Positions 17,258 to 25,931 of a stretch of DNA of 64,000 nt are shown in pieces. The first letter of the stretch is position 1. Every line of letters starts with the position of its first letter. Source of the stretch: JBFHRE01 sp041746105 (GTDB lineage: Bacteria > Actinomycetota > Acidimicrobiia > Spongiisociales > ZC4RG35); NCBI GenBank assembly GCA_041746105.1, contig JBGTHP010000017.1:186001-250000 (forward strand), read 5' to 3'. The notes under the pieces are model-generated. The model was given only the letters and a program-made list of their open reading frames with translations, was not told the origin of the DNA and did not search any database. The translations under genes were made by a program, and so were the position numbers.

Positions 17258-18879
17258 TGGCACTTCCCCTCCAGGCCAGCTTCGAGGAACTCGGTACACC
17301 TCTCTTCGACGTGACTTTCTGCGTTCTCGACCTCGAAACAACCGGTGGATCACCCTCGGATTCTGCAATTACCGAGATCGGTGCAGTCAAGGTGAAAGCG
17401 GGCGAGGTGCTCGGCACCTTCCAAACACTGGTCAACCCTGGCACGCCCATCCCTCCGATGATCACCATATTGACTGGAATCACGCACTCGATGGTGATCG
17501 AGGCACCTCCGATCGAAGAGGTATTTCCTGCGTTCCTCGAATTCCTTGGCACGTCGGTCGTGGTCGGTCACAACGTCGGGTTCGATCTCCGTTTCCTCCA
17601 AGCCGAGACCCGCAAGCTGGCCTACCCTCGACTGGAAAACCCGGTCGCCGACACCTGTCGCCTGGCACGTAGATTGATCCGGCCCGAGGTCAGAAATCTC
17701 AAACTCTCCACGCTTGCCTCGTACTTTCGCTCGCCGGTGACGCCCAATCACCGAGCCCTCGAGGACGCCAAGGCCACAGCCCATGTCTTCCACGGTCTAC
17801 TGGAAAGAGCCGGATCGCTCGGGGTCACCGCTCTAGAAGACCTCCTGACTCTCCCGACGGCTCGCGGGGCAAGTGACTACCGAAAGATCGAACTCGCCCG
17901 CGACCTGCCAAGGGCCCCCGGCGTCTACATGTTCCGCGATCGCAATGGAACGGTGATCTACGTCGGGAAAGCCAAAAACCTGCGGACCAGGGTCACGTCC
18001 TACTTTCACGGCGACGACCGGCGATCGACGGCCGACATGCTACGTCGACTCGACCGGATCGACACGGTCCTGTGTGCGGGCGAGCTCGAAGCGCTCGTCA
18101 CCGAGGTGCGGATGATCCACGCTCACCGTCCCCAATACAACCGTCGCTCTCGACCAAGTCGCTCCAACCACTTCGTCACGTTGACCAACGAGACTTTCCC
18201 CCGATTTTCATTGACCAGGACGATCCATCCGACAGCCCGCGTGACTTTGGGCCCGTTTCGTTCGCGGCGCTCCGCCGAGTTGGTGATGACCGCATTGTGG
18301 GATGCCACAAGGATCCGGCGTTGTTCCGGTAAGCCCGGAGACCGCCAGGGCCGATGTGCTCCAGCCCAGATGGGTGTTTCCCTTTGTCCCTGCGACGGGT
18401 CGCTCGATCCGAGGGTATACGCCAACGTGGTGAATGAAACCGTCGATGCGATTCAAGACAACAGCTCGCCGCTCGCCGACCGCCTCCTTGATCGGATGCG
18501 AACACTCTCTTTGGCGCATAGGTTCGAAGAAGCGGCCTGGGTGAGGGATCGATACCAGGCCCTTGCAAAGGCGATCGAGAAACGAAGAAGATGGCATTTT
18601 CTTCAAGAGGTTGGGCGGCTCGAGGCGGTTTCGACGGAAGGAGAGCACGCTGTCGTCGACGGCGCCCGATTTGTTTCGTCATGGCCTGACGGATCGCAGC
18701 GCCCGCTCTTGCCAGTCGAGTCACAACCGGAGGGCTGGACCGACGTACCCCCCACCAATGGCGTCGCCGAAGAAACGGACCTGATCTGGAAGTGGCTCGG
18801 CACACACGGAATCTCGATCGAGGGTGGTCTTGCGGTGGCGATCGAGCCGGCGATGCCGGCGCTGGCCAGGCTGGGCTAA
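17257..18879 (+). CDS. DEDDh exonuclease / UvrC-like GIY-YIG nuclease fusion
   Basis: A 540-aa fused nuclease. Residues about 10-185 are a DnaQ-type 3'-5' exonuclease: FCVLDLETTGG (ExoI), GHNVGFDLRFL (ExoII) and HRALEDAKAT (ExoIII, the DEDDh histidine). Residues about 208-300 are a GIY-YIG domain (APGVYMFRDRNGTVIYVGKAKNLRTRV) as in UvrC. A UVR-like segment (LSLAHRFEEAAWVRDRYQALAKA) lies near residue 430. The UvrC C-terminal RNase H-like and helix-hairpin-helix domains are missing. Mycobacteria carry a homologous fusion (Rv2191 type). The LexA box directly upstream makes it a predicted SOS DNA-repair gene. Confidence 0.92.
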   Translation: MALPLQASFEELGTPLFDVTFCVLDLETTGGSPSDSAITEIGAVKVKAGEVLGTFQTLVNPGTPIPPMITILTGITHSMVIEAPPIEEVFPAFLEFLGTSVVVGHNVGFDLRFLQAETRKLAYPRLENPVADTCRLARRLIRPEVRNLKLSTLASYFRSPVTPNHRALEDAKATAHVFHGLLERAGSLGVTALEDLLTLPTARGASDYRKIELARDLPRAPGVYMFRDRNGTVIYVGKAKNLRTRVTSYFHGDDRRSTADMLRRLDRIDTVLCAGELEALVTEVRMIHAHRPQYNRRSRPSRSNHFVTLTNETFPRFSLTRTIHPTARVTLGPFRSRRSAELVMTALWDATRIRRCSGKPGDRQGRCAPAQMGVSLCPCDGSLDPRVYANVVNETVDAIQDNSSPLADRLLDRMRTLSLAHRFEEAAWVRDRYQALAKAIEKRRRWHFLQEVGRLEAVSTEGEHAVVDGARFVSSWPDGSQRPLLPVESQPEGWTDVPPTNGVAEETDLIWKWLGTHGISIEGGLAVAIEPAMPALARLG

Positions 18880-20108
18880 ACCGAAGCCGCAGCCGGCGCC
18901 GGCTCCTTGGGGAGTCCGAGCATCATCTCGCCGACGATGTTTCGCTGTATCTGGCTGGTGCCGGCATAGATCGTTCCGGCCCTGGCATTCAAGAACACGG
19001 TTTGCCACGAGCCAGAAGAATTGGGTGAACCAGGGTCGTCGGTTCGAAACGCCGACCATGGTTTGCGGCCCTCGGATACCAACCCACGAGTGCCGAGGAT
19101 GTCCATGGCGAGTTCGGTGACCAACCGGTGATGTTCGGACCACCACAGCTTGGTTACTGCCGCGTCCGGCCCCGGCGCATGGCCCTTGGCGAAACGGCTG
19201 AGCTGTCCATACCCAAGAAAGCGCATGATCTCGACTCTTTCATGGGCCATCACCAATCGTTCGGTGATCAATGGATCCGATAACGCCCCCTGGTCTCTGG
19301 CCAACTCGATCAGCCGGTCGAGTTCTCTACGGAACTGAAGCGGCAGAACCGCGGCGTCGGTTCCGCGTTCGAACCCAAGGAGGGCCATGGCCACACGCCA
19401 ACCTCCGTTGACCTCACCAACGATGTTATGGCGATGCGTCCGGGCGTCGGTGAAGAAAACTTCGTTGAATTCGGATTCACCGGTGAGCATCTTGATCGGC
19501 CGAACTTCGACGCCTGCCTGATCCATCGGTACCAGAAGAAACGAGATTCCCCGATGTTTGGCCGCAGCCGGATCGGTGCGAGCGACGACGAAGATCCAGT
19601 TGGCCAGGTGGCCGGCCGAGGTCCAAACCTTCTGGCCGTTGAGGACCCACTCGTCGCCGTCCAGGACGGCCTTGGTTTTGACGGCGGCCAGATCGGACCC
19701 AGCCTCCGGTTCGGAGTACCCCTGGCACCAGACGTCTTCACCGCTGAGGATGCGCGGCAGGTAGTGACGTTTCTGCTCCTCGGTACCAAGACGCAGGATC
19801 GTGTTCCCGAGCATTCCGATCGAGAAGGGGTCGTTGGTACCCATATAGGGCACTCCCGCCTTGGCGAAAACCTCCACCACCGCAACCGCATCGATGTCGC
19901 CGAGTCCGCGGCCGCCATACTCGATGGGCCAGCTGAGACCCAGCCACCGCCCATCGGACAATCGGCGCCGCCAGTCGAGCATGAAGGCGGCCACCTCCGA
20001 TGTCGGAATTCCGCCTGTGCCTCTCCATTCGGCAGGAAGCTGCTCTTCCAACCACTTTTGGGCTTCCGCTTGCACTGCGACTGCCGATTCAGGAAAAGAG
20101 AAGTCCAT
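18876..20108 (-). CDS. Acyl-CoA dehydrogenase
   Basis: A 410-aa flavoenzyme that introduces a 2,3-double bond into an acyl-CoA. It contains the family signatures QGYSEPEAGSDLAAVKTKA and the C-terminal IYAGTSQIQRNIVGEMMLGLP. The fold is complete: N-terminal helical, middle beta, C-terminal helical. The residue at the usual catalytic glutamate position cannot be fixed without alignment. A long insertion near residues 340-360 (FRTDDPGSPNSSGSWQ) resembles actinobacterial FadE proteins active on bulky or steroid-like substrates. Its stop overlaps the convergent exonuclease gene by 4 nt. Confidence 0.9.
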   Translation of the reverse strand: MDFSFPESAVAVQAEAQKWLEEQLPAEWRGTGGIPTSEVAAFMLDWRRRLSDGRWLGLSWPIEYGGRGLGDIDAVAVVEVFAKAGVPYMGTNDPFSIGMLGNTILRLGTEEQKRHYLPRILSGEDVWCQGYSEPEAGSDLAAVKTKAVLDGDEWVLNGQKVWTSAGHLANWIFVVARTDPAAAKHRGISFLLVPMDQAGVEVRPIKMLTGESEFNEVFFTDARTHRHNIVGEVNGGWRVAMALLGFERGTDAAVLPLQFRRELDRLIELARDQGALSDPLITERLVMAHERVEIMRFLGYGQLSRFAKGHAPGPDAAVTKLWWSEHHRLVTELAMDILGTRGLVSEGRKPWSAFRTDDPGSPNSSGSWQTVFLNARAGTIYAGTSQIQRNIVGEMMLGLPKEPAPAAASV

Positions 20109-20120
20109 TGGGCGATGTTA
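20108..20120 (-). promoter_or_regulatory. -10 element of the acyl-CoA dehydrogenase promoter
   Basis: On the minus strand TAACAT (20120-20115) lies 6 nt before the ATG at 20108, giving a predicted leaderless message. The element overlaps the hisA stop codon. Confidence 0.4.
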
Positions 20121-20819
20121 GGACATGGCCGTCATCGCCTCGGCAACGGTGAATCGCCGCTCGTACAAGGCCTTGCCTATCACCACGCCGGCACACCCGA
20201 GCCGGGCCACCGCCGCCACGTCTTCGAGAGTGCCAATCCCACCAGAGGCAATCACATCAAATCTGCCCCGCGACACGGCCGCTGCCAACAGAGACAGGTC
20301 GGGGCCGCTCATGGTTCCGTCGGTCCCGATCCCGGTCACAAGAACCCGACCTATTCCGGCCCCGGCCAGACCATCGAGAACGTCGGAGAACGGCCGGCCG
20401 TCGTCGAGCCAACCCTGGCCCTTGGCTTTGCCGTCTTGTACGTCGACCGCGGCCATCACCCGCCCGGTTGAAACCGCATCGCCTAGCGTCTCTGGCGCCC
20501 AAACCGCGGCGGTCCCCACCACCACATACGAGGCTCCCGCATCGATCGCCGCCTTGGCGTCTTCCGCCGATCGGATCCCACCGCCGATTTCGAAGACGAC
20601 ACCAGCGTCTGCGAGCCGCTTCCAAAGACCCCGATCGGCGGCACCGCTCCTTGCTCCCTCGAGATCTACGACGTGAACCAGCCTCGCGCCTTGAACCATC
20701 CACTCGAGACATGCTGCCACCGGGTCGGTCCCGTATTCGGTGACTCGCTCGTAGTCACCACGGAGCAAGCGAACCACTTTGCCGTCCAGAACGTCGACTG
20801 CGGGTATCACCTCGAACAT
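20118..20819 (-). CDS. hisA: Phosphoribosyl-ProFAR isomerase (HisA, possibly bifunctional PriA)
   Basis: A 233-aa TIM barrel that isomerises ProFAR to PRFAR in histidine synthesis. It opens IPAVDVLDGKVVRLLRGDY (first catalytic aspartate), with FEIGGGIRS and a second catalytic aspartate in VTGIGTDGTMSGPD, and a phosphate loop in VIASGGIGTLEDV. In many actinobacteria this protein (PriA) also performs the TrpF step of tryptophan synthesis; no trpF is present in this window, and trpD stands alone at 38.4 kb, so bifunctionality is possible but unproven. It is divergent from the regulator and hisG operon. Confidence 0.93.
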   Translation of the reverse strand: MFEVIPAVDVLDGKVVRLLRGDYERVTEYGTDPVAACLEWMVQGARLVHVVDLEGARSGAADRGLWKRLADAGVVFEIGGGIRSAEDAKAAIDAGASYVVVGTAAVWAPETLGDAVSTGRVMAAVDVQDGKAKGQGWLDDGRPFSDVLDGLAGAGIGRVLVTGIGTDGTMSGPDLSLLAAAVSRGRFDVIASGGIGTLEDVAAVARLGCAGVVIGKALYERRFTVAEAMTAMS

Positions 20820-20826
20820 GGCACCG

Positions 20827-20868
20827 ACTATACCAACTTGTATTAGTGTGTTAAAACAATGCTATGGT
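20827..20868. promoter_or_regulatory. Divergent hisA / his-operon promoter region with imperfect palindrome
   Basis: The 90-nt gap between hisA and the regulator gene is AT-rich. TTGT-A-TTA at 20838-20845 mirrors TAA-A-ACAA at 20852-20859, a 22-nt imperfect palindrome centred at about 20848. On the minus strand it overlaps the likely hisA -35 (TTTAAC, 20855-20850), with TATAGT (20832-20827) as -10 and the ATG 7 nt further on. On the plus strand TTGTAT (20838-20843) and TATGGT (20863-20868) could serve the his operon. It is a good operator candidate for the TrpR-like protein encoded next to it. Confidence 0.6.
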
Positions 20869-20909
20869 TGGCGGACGGTGAAGCGGACAAGCGGGAGAGG
20901 AAAAGACTC

Positions 20910-21206
20910 ATGACGATCGCAGGCAGCGATTGGCGAAATGACGACACCCGCGCCCTGTTCGAAGCGGTGCTCAACCTCGAGACGGTCGATGACGCCGCCG
21001 ACTTCTTCCGGGACCTATGCACCCGGCGCGAATTGGAGGAGATGAGCCATCGATGGGTGATCGCCAGAATGCTCGACGAAGCAATCCCCTACCGCGAGAT
21101 CGCGGCCCGGACCGGCGCCTCGACTGCGACGGTGACCCGGATCAATCAATGGCTCCAGCACGGCACCGGCGGCTATCGCAGAGCGCTCGAACGGAGACAG
21201 AAGTGA
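20910..21206 (+). CDS. TrpR/YerC-family transcriptional regulator
   Basis: A 98-aa all-helical protein with the Trp-repressor superfamily layout: CTRRELEEMSHRWVIARMLDEAIPYREIAARTGASTATVTRINQWLQHG, in which EIAARTGASTATVTRI is the helix-turn-helix. The ATG at 20910 is preceded by GGGAGAGG about 10 nt upstream; an in-frame ATG at 20859 would add 17 residues but lies inside the presumed operator. It overlaps hisG by 4 nt (GTGA), so it is the first gene of the his operon. A role as his repressor, possibly histidine-responsive, is inferred from position. Confidence 0.88.
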   Translation: MTIAGSDWRNDDTRALFEAVLNLETVDDAADFFRDLCTRRELEEMSHRWVIARMLDEAIPYREIAARTGASTATVTRINQWLQHGTGGYRRALERRQK

Positions 21207-22045
21207 CCAGGATCGCCCTACCCAACAAGGGCCGGCTTCAGGAGCCGACGCTGCGACTTCTCCGAGAGGCGGGGCTGAACTTCGAGGTCGGTGACAGAGC
21301 GCTGACCGCAAGGGTTGGCAACGCCGACATCGAGCTCCTCTTTGTGCGAGCGGACGACATTCCAGAACTGGTGGCAGACGGTGTCGCCCTGATCGGAATC
21401 ACCGGCATGGACCTCGTCAGCGAGTTCGACGGAGGTCTGGAAGTGGTCCTCGAACTCGGTTATGGCAAATGCCGCCTGGCGGCCGCCGTTCCCATGGATT
21501 CCGATTTCGAAAAAGTGGAGGACCTGGCCGACGCCCGGATCGCTACCTCTCATCCCGGCACAGTGCGCCGATTTTTCGCCAAACTGGGGATCGACGTCAC
21601 CATCGTTCCTCTACGAGGATCGATCGAGGTGTCACCCCGGTTGGGGGTTGCAGACGCCGTCGTCGATCTCGTATCCACGGGCTCAACGTTGATGGCCAAC
21701 GGACTCAGGGAACTTGCCACCGTGCTGGCGTCTCAAGCGGTGATCGTTGCCCACCCGTCACGGACCAATGGAAACGTGGAGAGAATGGCGACAGCCATGC
21801 GGGCGGTCGTGACGGCGAGGGACAAAAGGTACGTGCTCCTCAACGCTCCAAAAGGATCGATCGAGGCGATTGCGGCGATGATGCCCGGTTTGGAAGCTCC
21901 GACTGTTGTCCCGCTCGCCGAATCCGGGTGGGTGGCGATCCATTCGGTCGTCGACGCCGACGACGTGTGGAGGCTTCTCCCTGAGCTCCAGCAGGCGGGA
22001 GGCAGAGGAATCCTGGTGTTGCCCATCGATCAGGTCCTGTCGTGA
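21203..22045 (+). CDS. hisG: ATP phosphoribosyltransferase, long form
   Basis: A 280-aa enzyme that condenses ATP with PRPP, the first step of histidine synthesis. RIALPNKGRLQEPTLRLLREAG is the N-terminal signature, and DLVSTGSTLMANGL carries the PRPP-binding loop. A C-terminal regulatory HisG_C domain is present (about residues 205-280: MPGLEAPTVVPLAESGWVAIHSVVDADDVW), so it is the long, histidine-inhibited form that does not need HisZ. The GTG start at 21203 overlaps the preceding stop. Confidence 0.95.
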   Translation: MTRIALPNKGRLQEPTLRLLREAGLNFEVGDRALTARVGNADIELLFVRADDIPELVADGVALIGITGMDLVSEFDGGLEVVLELGYGKCRLAAAVPMDSDFEKVEDLADARIATSHPGTVRRFFAKLGIDVTIVPLRGSIEVSPRLGVADAVVDLVSTGSTLMANGLRELATVLASQAVIVAHPSRTNGNVERMATAMRAVVTARDKRYVLLNAPKGSIEAIAAMMPGLEAPTVVPLAESGWVAIHSVVDADDVWRLLPELQQAGGRGILVLPIDQVLS

Positions 22046-23361
22046 CCGATTCACCCAGGCTGAGGCTGACGGTGCTGGACCCTGGGTCGTCCCCATCCGA
22101 CCTCGATTTCCTTCGGCGAAGCGCCGTGCCAGACCCGGCAATCCGGTCAGGGGCGCACGAAATCTGTCGTCAGGTTGCCGAGCATGGAGACGAGGCCGTC
22201 GCCGAGCTCGCCAGTCGACTTGGCGGCGGATTCAGGCAGATCACCGCAGACGAAATCGCGGCGGCGGCAAACACCGTTGATACGAATGTGCTGGCGGCTC
22301 TGAAGGACGCTTTCGAAGCAATCGACTCCTATCACCGCCGGCTCGTTCCCTCCGACGGGACCTACACCATCCGGCCCGGGGTGACAATCGCTCGCCGGTT
22401 CACGCCGTTGCAGAGGGTGGGTTGTTATATCCCCGGCGGCAAGGCGAGTTATCCGTCCACGGTGCTCATGACCGTTGTTCCGGCACGGCTGGCCGGAGTA
22501 GAAGAGGTCGTCGTCTGCTCGCCCGCCGGTCCAGACGGGCAGGTCGATCAGGTGATGCTGGCCGCCTGTGCTATCACAGGAGCCTCGGAGGTGTGGTCGA
22601 TAGGCGGAGCTCAGGCGATCGGGGCGATGGCGTACGGGACTGAGACGTTCCGGCGCGTCCAGAAGATCGTGGGTCCAGGAAACAGTTGGGTGACCGCCGC
22701 CAAACTGGCCGTGTTCGGGGTCTGTGCGATCGACCTCCCAGCTGGACCGTCGGAGGTGGCGGTCCTCGCCGACGCATCATCGGACCCATTGCTCGTTGCC
22801 GTCGACCTCCTCTGCCAGGCCGAGCACGGCCCAGACTCACCTGCCCTTCTGATCACCACCGACAAAACACTGCCTGCACGGGTTGAAGCCGAACTGGATC
22901 GACTGTTGCCGGATCTGGAACGCGCCGGGATACTCGAAGAGGCCCTGAGTCGTCACGGGCGAGCCGTAGTTGCGCCCGATCACGAGACGGCGATTGAGAT
23001 CGTCAATCGGTACGGGAGCGAACACGTATCGATCATGACGGCCCAGCCTGAAGACGATGCCAAACGAATCACCTCTGCGGGGTCCGTCTACGTGGGTGTG
23101 TGGTCACCGGAATCGGCCGGCGACTACGCCACGGGCGCCAACCATGTCTTGCCCACCGGCGGGCTGGCGGCGGCATACGGTCCCCTGACTGTCGAGGACT
23201 TCGGGTCATGGCGCCAAGAACAACATCTGACCCGCGAGGGATTGGAGGCGATCGCCGCCACGATCACGACACTGGCCGAAGCGGAGGGGCTCACCGCCCA
23301 CGCCCTGGCCGCCACCGCCCGCCTCAACCGGGTCGGATCCAACCAACTGGGAGACTCATGA
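22042..23361 (+). CDS. hisD: Histidinol dehydrogenase
   Basis: A 439-aa zinc enzyme that oxidises histidinol to histidine with two NAD+. It shows YIPGGKASYPSTVLM, VCSPAGPDGQVDQVMLAACAITGASEVWSIGGAQAI and the IVGPGNSWVTAAK signature. The zinc and catalytic ligands are in CQAEHGPDSPALLIT (glutamine and histidine) and the catalytic E-H pair is in YGSEHVSIM. Its C-terminus ends with VLPTGGLAAAYGPLTVEDF, typical of the family. GTG start with 4-nt overlap to hisG. Confidence 0.96.
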   Translation: MTDSPRLRLTVLDPGSSPSDLDFLRRSAVPDPAIRSGAHEICRQVAEHGDEAVAELASRLGGGFRQITADEIAAAANTVDTNVLAALKDAFEAIDSYHRRLVPSDGTYTIRPGVTIARRFTPLQRVGCYIPGGKASYPSTVLMTVVPARLAGVEEVVVCSPAGPDGQVDQVMLAACAITGASEVWSIGGAQAIGAMAYGTETFRRVQKIVGPGNSWVTAAKLAVFGVCAIDLPAGPSEVAVLADASSDPLLVAVDLLCQAEHGPDSPALLITTDKTLPARVEAELDRLLPDLERAGILEEALSRHGRAVVAPDHETAIEIVNRYGSEHVSIMTAQPEDDAKRITSAGSVYVGVWSPESAGDYATGANHVLPTGGLAAAYGPLTVEDFGSWRQEQHLTREGLEAIAATITTLAEAEGLTAHALAATARLNRVGSNQLGDS

Positions 23362-23942
23362 GAAGGACTGCCAAAGTCGAGCGTGTAACCAAGGAAACCT
23401 CTGTCAATGTCTCCATCGACCTCGACGGTTCCGGGGCTTCGGAGATCGACACCGGAGTCGGGTTTTTGGATCACCTTCTCACATCGCTGGCCCATCACTC
23501 GATGATCGACATCGAGTGCACTGCCCAAGGCGACCTCGTGATCGACGACCACCACACCGTCGAAGACACAGCGATCACTCTGGGCCAAACTCTCGCCAAG
23601 GCTCTCGGCGACCGGGAAGGGATCGCTCGCTTCGGTTCGGCCGCGATCCCGATGGACGAGGCCATGGCCAGCTGCGCCGTCGACCTCGGTGGCAGAGGAT
23701 TCTCGGTGATCGAATTGCCGCTCAGACAGCCGATGATCGGCAACTGCTCGACCCAGAACATCCCGCATGCGTTGACGGCGTTCGCTTCGAATGCCGCCAT
23801 GACGTTGCATGTCACGGCAATCGGCGCCAACGACCATCACATCGCAGAAGCGGCCTTCAAGGCGCTCGCACGCTCGCTTCGCCAGGCAATCGAAATCGAC
23901 CCACGCCGCGTCGGTGTTCCCTCTACCAAGGGAGTCTTGTGA
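23358..23942 (+). CDS. hisB: Imidazoleglycerol-phosphate dehydratase
   Basis: A 194-aa manganese enzyme. Metal-binding histidines and glutamates are in GFLDHLLTSLAHHSM, DHHTVEDTAI and IGANDHHIAEAAFKA, the two duplicated half-domain motifs of HisB. It is the monofunctional form without the histidinol-phosphatase domain. No hisC is found between hisD and hisB, where it often lies in actinobacteria. The ATG overlaps the hisD stop by 4 nt. Confidence 0.96.
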   Translation: MRRTAKVERVTKETSVNVSIDLDGSGASEIDTGVGFLDHLLTSLAHHSMIDIECTAQGDLVIDDHHTVEDTAITLGQTLAKALGDREGIARFGSAAIPMDEAMASCAVDLGGRGFSVIELPLRQPMIGNCSTQNIPHALTAFASNAAMTLHVTAIGANDHHIAEAAFKALARSLRQAIEIDPRRVGVPSTKGVL

Positions 23943-24568
23943 GCCTGATCGGTGTGATCGATCACGGTGCCGGGAACCTGGTGTCGATATCGCAAGGACT
24001 CGAGCGAGTGGGGGCGTCGGTCCGATTGGCATCCCTGCCGTCCGACCTCGACGGGTGCGATGCCATAGTTCTGCCAGGCGTCGGTTCGAGCGGAGGCGTC
24101 ATGGAGGGCATCAGGTCCGGAGGGTTCGAAACCGTTATCCGAAAAGAGACGAGGCCGCTGCTCGGGATCTGTGTCGGAATGCAGGTCCTCTTCGAAACCT
24201 CGGAGGAAGACGGAGCCCGGTGTCTCGGCCTGATACCCGGCACGATCAGACGACTCAACAACGCCCCCCGGCTCCCGCATATCGGTTGGAACGAGGTCGA
24301 AGTGGTCACATCCGACCCGATCTTCGCGAGTTGCCCGAATCCGGTCGAGATGTATTTCGTCCACTCCTTTGCCCCTGTGCCGGACGACCGCTCGGTTGTG
24401 ATTGCCACAGCTCGCCACGGGGATCCGTTCGTGGCGGCGGTTCGATCGGAGAATCTGGTTGGTACCCAATTCCATCCGGAGCGTTCTTCCGCCGCCGGAT
24501 TGTCGATCCTCGAGGGTTTTGTTGCATCGGTCACGGCCGGTCTCGGTGTCGAATCGGGTACTCGGTGA
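23939..24568 (+). CDS. hisH: Imidazole glycerol phosphate synthase, glutamine amidotransferase subunit
   Basis: A 209-aa class I glutaminase that supplies ammonia to HisF. VIDHGAGNLVSISQGLERVG opens the protein. The nucleophile cysteine is in LLGICVGMQVLFETSEE, and the catalytic histidine and glutamate are in GTQFHPERSS. The GTG start overlaps hisB by 4 nt, and its own stop overlaps hisF, consistent with equal synthesis of the two interacting subunits. Confidence 0.96.
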   Translation: MSLIGVIDHGAGNLVSISQGLERVGASVRLASLPSDLDGCDAIVLPGVGSSGGVMEGIRSGGFETVIRKETRPLLGICVGMQVLFETSEEDGARCLGLIPGTIRRLNNAPRLPHIGWNEVEVVTSDPIFASCPNPVEMYFVHSFAPVPDDRSVVIATARHGDPFVAAVRSENLVGTQFHPERSSAAGLSILEGFVASVTAGLGVESGTR

Positions 24569-25332
24569 CACTTCGAACCAGGGTCATTCCATGCCTGGAC
24601 GTGGCAGCGGGGCGAGTGGTGAAGGGAGTCAACTTCGTCAATCTCACCGACGAGGGAGACCCGGTGGAACTTGCCGCCCGCTACGCAGCCGAGGGTGCCG
24701 ACGAGATTTGTTACCTGGACATCTCTGCGGCTCCGGAAGGCCGCTCGACCCTGCTCGCTACCGTGAGGCGCACCGCATCCGAGGTGTTCGTACCGCTGAC
24801 GGTCGGGGGTGGAATCCGTACCCCTGACGATGTCAAGGCCGCACTGCGGGCCGGAGCAGACAGAGTTGCCATCAACACGGCGGCGGTATCCAATCCCGAC
24901 CTCATCGGTACATCGGCAGGCCGATTCGGAAGCCAGTGCATTGTCCTTGCCATCGATGCAAGGCGGAACCCTGACGATCGATACGAGGTGGTGATCAATG
25001 GCGGCAGGACCGCAACCGGTCTCGGCGCCATCGAGTGGGCCCAAAGGGGCGCCGCGTTGGGGGCTGGGGAGATCCTGTTGACGTCGATGGACGCCGACGG
25101 AACGAAGGGTGGATTCGACGTGGCCCTCACCAGGGCTGTTTCGCAAGCTGTCTCGATCCCCGTAATCGCCTCTGGCGGTGCCGGCTCGACCGCCGATTTC
25201 GTCGAAGTGGTGACAAAGGGTGGCGCCGACGCCGTGCTCGCGGCAAGCGTTTTCCATCGAAACGAGATCTCCATAGCGGAGGTCAAGGGTGCGCTGGGGG
25301 CCGCCGGCATTCCCGTGAGGAGGAACACGTGA
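24565..25332 (+). CDS. hisF: Imidazole glycerol phosphate synthase, cyclase subunit
   Basis: A 255-aa TIM barrel that closes the imidazole ring using ammonia from HisH. RVIPCLDVAAGRVVKGVNFVNL contains the first catalytic aspartate, FVPLTVGGGIRT is the phosphate-binding turn, and LLTSMDADGTKGGFD holds the second catalytic aspartate. ASGGAGSTADF is the second phosphate loop. Length and motifs are canonical. Confidence 0.96.
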   Translation: MTLRTRVIPCLDVAAGRVVKGVNFVNLTDEGDPVELAARYAAEGADEICYLDISAAPEGRSTLLATVRRTASEVFVPLTVGGGIRTPDDVKAALRAGADRVAINTAAVSNPDLIGTSAGRFGSQCIVLAIDARRNPDDRYEVVINGGRTATGLGAIEWAQRGAALGAGEILLTSMDADGTKGGFDVALTRAVSQAVSIPVIASGGAGSTADFVEVVTKGGADAVLAASVFHRNEISIAEVKGALGAAGIPVRRNT

Positions 25333-25922
25333 ACGCTCAGGATCTCACCCCGGCCATCATCCAAGACTCATCCACGGGTCGAGTCCTTATGCTCGGATGG
25401 ATGAACGACAAAGCGCTCGAAATGACCAGAGCCACAGGTTTCGTGCATTTCTGGTCCCGCAGCCGGGGGCGGTTGTGGAAAAAGGGCGAAACCAGCGGTA
25501 ACACCCTGAGCGTTGACAGCATCAAGCCGGACTGCGACAACGACACGCTGTTGATCGCGGTGACACCGAGCGGGCCTATTTGCCACACCGGAGATGACAC
25601 GTGTTGGGGCGAAACCAATACGTCGCATTTCTCACAACTCGACGTCTTGTGGGGAACCGTTACGGACCGGGCTGCCCTACGCCCAAGCGGTTCCTACACC
25701 GCAAAGCTCATCGAAGACGGCACTGAAGCGATCGGGCGCAAGGTGACAGAGGAATCGATCGAAGTGTTGATGGCTGCGAGGGATCATGCGGCAGGAAGGG
25801 CGAACGACCTTCGACTCGCAGAAGAGGTGGCCGACCTGATGTATCACGTCCTGGTTCTGTGCGCCGAACGGGGCCTGGAACCAAGTGCCGTCATGGATGT
25901 CCTCACCTCCAGAACCCGCTGA
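25329..25922 (+). CDS. hisI: Phosphoribosyl-AMP cyclohydrolase / phosphoribosyl-ATP diphosphatase fusion
   Basis: A 197-aa bifunctional HisIE protein catalysing steps 2 and 3 of histidine synthesis. The HisI half (about residues 1-105) has MLGWMNDKALEMT, FWSRSRGRLWKKGETSGN and the zinc/metal motif with DCDNDTLL and CHTGDDTCW. The HisE half (about 115-197) has LIEDGTEAIGRKVTEESIEVLMAA and RLAEEVADLMYHVLVL, the helical nucleotide pyrophosphatase core with its metal-binding glutamates and aspartate. Many actinobacteria keep hisI and hisE separate, so the fusion is worth noting. Confidence 0.95.
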   Translation: MNAQDLTPAIIQDSSTGRVLMLGWMNDKALEMTRATGFVHFWSRSRGRLWKKGETSGNTLSVDSIKPDCDNDTLLIAVTPSGPICHTGDDTCWGETNTSHFSQLDVLWGTVTDRAALRPSGSYTAKLIEDGTEAIGRKVTEESIEVLMAARDHAAGRANDLRLAEEVADLMYHVLVLCAERGLEPSAVMDVLTSRTR

Positions 25923-25931
25923 CGGTGCCTA

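Noticed and set aside
23962..25257. 431-codon minus-strand frame opposite hisH and hisF
   Set aside because: Shadow of real genes with clear catalytic motifs on the plus strand; the antisense product has no recognisable domain.
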